The position numbers and the translations under genes were made by a program. The notes under the pieces are model-generated. The model saw only the letters and a program-made list of their open reading frames with translations, did no database searches and was not told where the DNA came from. This document shows positions 62,922 to 64,000 of a stretch of 64,000 nucleotides of DNA, in pieces; position 1 is the stretch's first letter, and each line of letters starts with the position of its first letter. The stretch spans positions 186,001-250,000 of the forward strand of contig LLKO01000008.1 in the NCBI GenBank assembly GCA_001513895.1, in the 5' to 3' direction. This DNA is from Graphilbum fragrans. Its lineage: Eukaryota; Ascomycota; Sordariomycetes; Ophiostomatales; Ophiostomataceae.

Positions 62922-64000
62922 ATGAAGAACATCTCGCCTCTTTCTCTCCTGGCCGTTGCCGTGCTTCCGCACCAGGCCGTCTTGGCCTATCCCGGCATGG
63001 GCAAGCTGTTGGCCGAGCTACAGCAACAGCAGCAGCACCAACGCGTGGCCGGCCGTGCGCCTGCCGGTTTTCTCGGCTCTACCCAGGTTCTCGGCGACCT
63101 CGCCAACCTGCCCGACAGCTCCCTGTCCGCCACCGGTGCCGATATCAAGGCCATCCTGGCGGGCGGCGGCAACCCGCTTGGCGCCGGCATCCCACAGTAC
63201 GACGCCCCGGGTCCGCTGGGCTCGCCCGCGTGCGCCGCCGATGTGTGCTGCGTGTACAAATACGCCATGCTAGCGATGGCACCGGTGTTTGCGGGTCCTG
63301 CCTCGGGCAGCGGCCCCGGCTGCTCCGCGCTGGCCCGCGGCGCCATCCGCCTGGGCTTCCACGACGCTGCCGCCTGGGACCAGGACCAGGGCTACGGCGG
63401 CGGGGGCGCGGACGGCTCGATTTTGCTGTCGGCGGCCGAGCTGGCGCGGCCGGGCAACGCGGGCCTCGCGGCCATTAGCAACCAGACGCGGCAGTGGTAC
63501 GGCGCGTTCCACGAGCACGGCGCGTCCATGGCCGACCTCATCCAGCTCGCGGCCATGACGGCCACGGCGTCCTGCCCGGGCGGTCCGCGCATGCGCTTCT
63601 TCGCCGGGCGCCCCGACCGCTCCGACGGCGCCCCCAACACCGACGGCCTGCTCCCCGACGCCATGAGCGACGCCGCCACCCTCGTCGCCCTCTTCGCCGC
63701 CAAGACGTTTACCCCCGGCGGCCTCGCTGCCCTCGTCGGCGCCCACACCGTCAGCCAGCAGTTCTACCTCGCGCCCTCGCTCGCCGGCAGCAGCCAAGAC
63801 CCCACCCCCGGCGTCTGGGACAGCGCCTTTTACAACACCACCGTCGCCCAGGCCGGCGGCGGCGGCGGCGTGCCCCCCGCCCCGCCCGCCCCCCCGGGCG
63901 TCTACTCGCTGCCGAGCGACGTCGCGCTGGCCAAGCACGACGGCACGGCGTCGTCGTTCCAGTTCTTCGGCACGCCCGCCGGGCGTGGCGTGTGGCAGCA
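62922..64000 (+). CDS. secreted class II-type fungal haem peroxidase, 3' end cut off
   Basis: The frame is open from the ATG at 62922 to the window end (359 codons, no stop), so this is a partial gene. A signal peptide (MKNISPLSLLAVAVLPHQAVLA) is followed by a Gln-rich pro-region. Haem-peroxidase motifs are intact: AIRLGFHDAAAWD with Arg143 and distal His147, GGGGADGSIL (calcium and haem pocket), and LAALVGAHTVSQQF with proximal His275. This pattern fits class II (lignin/manganese peroxidase-like) enzymes in ascomycetes. Manganese-site and exposed-Trp residues cannot be judged with the end missing. A Gly/Pro-rich insert (GGGGGVPPAPPAPPG) lies near residue 312. It would oxidise phenolics outside the cell. 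Confidence 0.9.
   Translation, partial: MKNISPLSLLAVAVLPHQAVLAYPGMGKLLAELQQQQQHQRVAGRAPAGFLGSTQVLGDLANLPDSSLSATGADIKAILAGGGNPLGAGIPQYDAPGPLGSPACAADVCCVYKYAMLAMAPVFAGPASGSGPGCSALARGAIRLGFHDAAAWDQDQGYGGGGADGSILLSAAELARPGNAGLAAISNQTRQWYGAFHEHGASMADLIQLAAMTATASCPGGPRMRFFAGRPDRSDGAPNTDGLLPDAMSDAATLVALFAAKTFTPGGLAALVGAHTVSQQFYLAPSLAGSSQDPTPGVWDSAFYNTTVAQAGGGGGVPPAPPAPPGVYSLPSDVALAKHDGTASSFQFFGTPAGRGVWQ

Overview
The window is nuclear DNA of a filamentous ascomycete (Pezizomycotina). Genes are split by short introns, mostly 50-120 nt, with GT..AG ends and CTAAC-type branch sites. Coding DNA is GC-rich and spacers are AT-richer. The gene set is typical of these fungi: a PL4 rhamnogalacturonan lyase, GH10 and GH3 xylanolytic enzymes, a G1 (eqolisin) glutamic peptidase, a CCG-8/Opi1-type regulator, a Zn(II)2Cys6 factor, DUF4246 and Lcl2. 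A class II peroxidase starts at the right edge. Sordariomycetes seems the likeliest class; I do not name a genus. Exon coordinates were worked out by hand from splice motifs and reading-frame continuity.

Left part (0.3-20 kb) looks accessory and catabolic. It holds a cytosolic bacterial-type substrate-binding-fold protein, a secreted rhamnogalacturonan lyase beside an MFS sugar transporter, a GH10 xylanase, a POT/PTR2 peptide transporter and a PAP2 lipid phosphatase. Three codirectional minus-strand enzymes follow: a secreted bicovalent flavin oxidase of the BBE type, an SDR and a class I O-methyltransferase. Long gene-poor AT-rich spacers separate several of these.

Middle part (22-39 kb) is mainly housekeeping: AdoMet decarboxylase with an upstream ORF in its leader, AP-1 mu adaptin, an Opi1-type regulator, a DUF4246 protein, Rrp15, mitochondrial ferredoxin Yah1, the fusion factor Ugo1 and ribosomal protein uL15.

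Right part (39.7-64 kb) holds a GH3 beta-xylosidase, a G1 peptidase, the Fe-S scaffold protein Cfd1, an acidic protein of unknown function, a polytopic membrane protein and a transcription factor with two tandem Zn(II)2Cys6 clusters. Next come a proline-rich membrane protein, an F-box protein with two coding tandem repeats, Lcl2, mitoribosomal bL27m and a peroxidase cut by the window end.

Several genes fit plant cell-wall use: pectin backbone lyase plus sugar uptake, xylanase plus beta-xylosidase with XlnR-like GGCTAA sites upstream of both, acid peptidase plus peptide uptake, and a lignin-type peroxidase. No tRNA, rRNA, transposase, CRISPR or prokaryotic feature was found. The most interesting items are the uORF whose stop codon overlaps a splice donor ahead of AdoMet decarboxylase, the repeat-bearing F-box protein, the double zinc-cluster factor, the flavin oxidase/SDR/O-methyltransferase trio, and a 12-bp tandem repeat in the peptidase leader.
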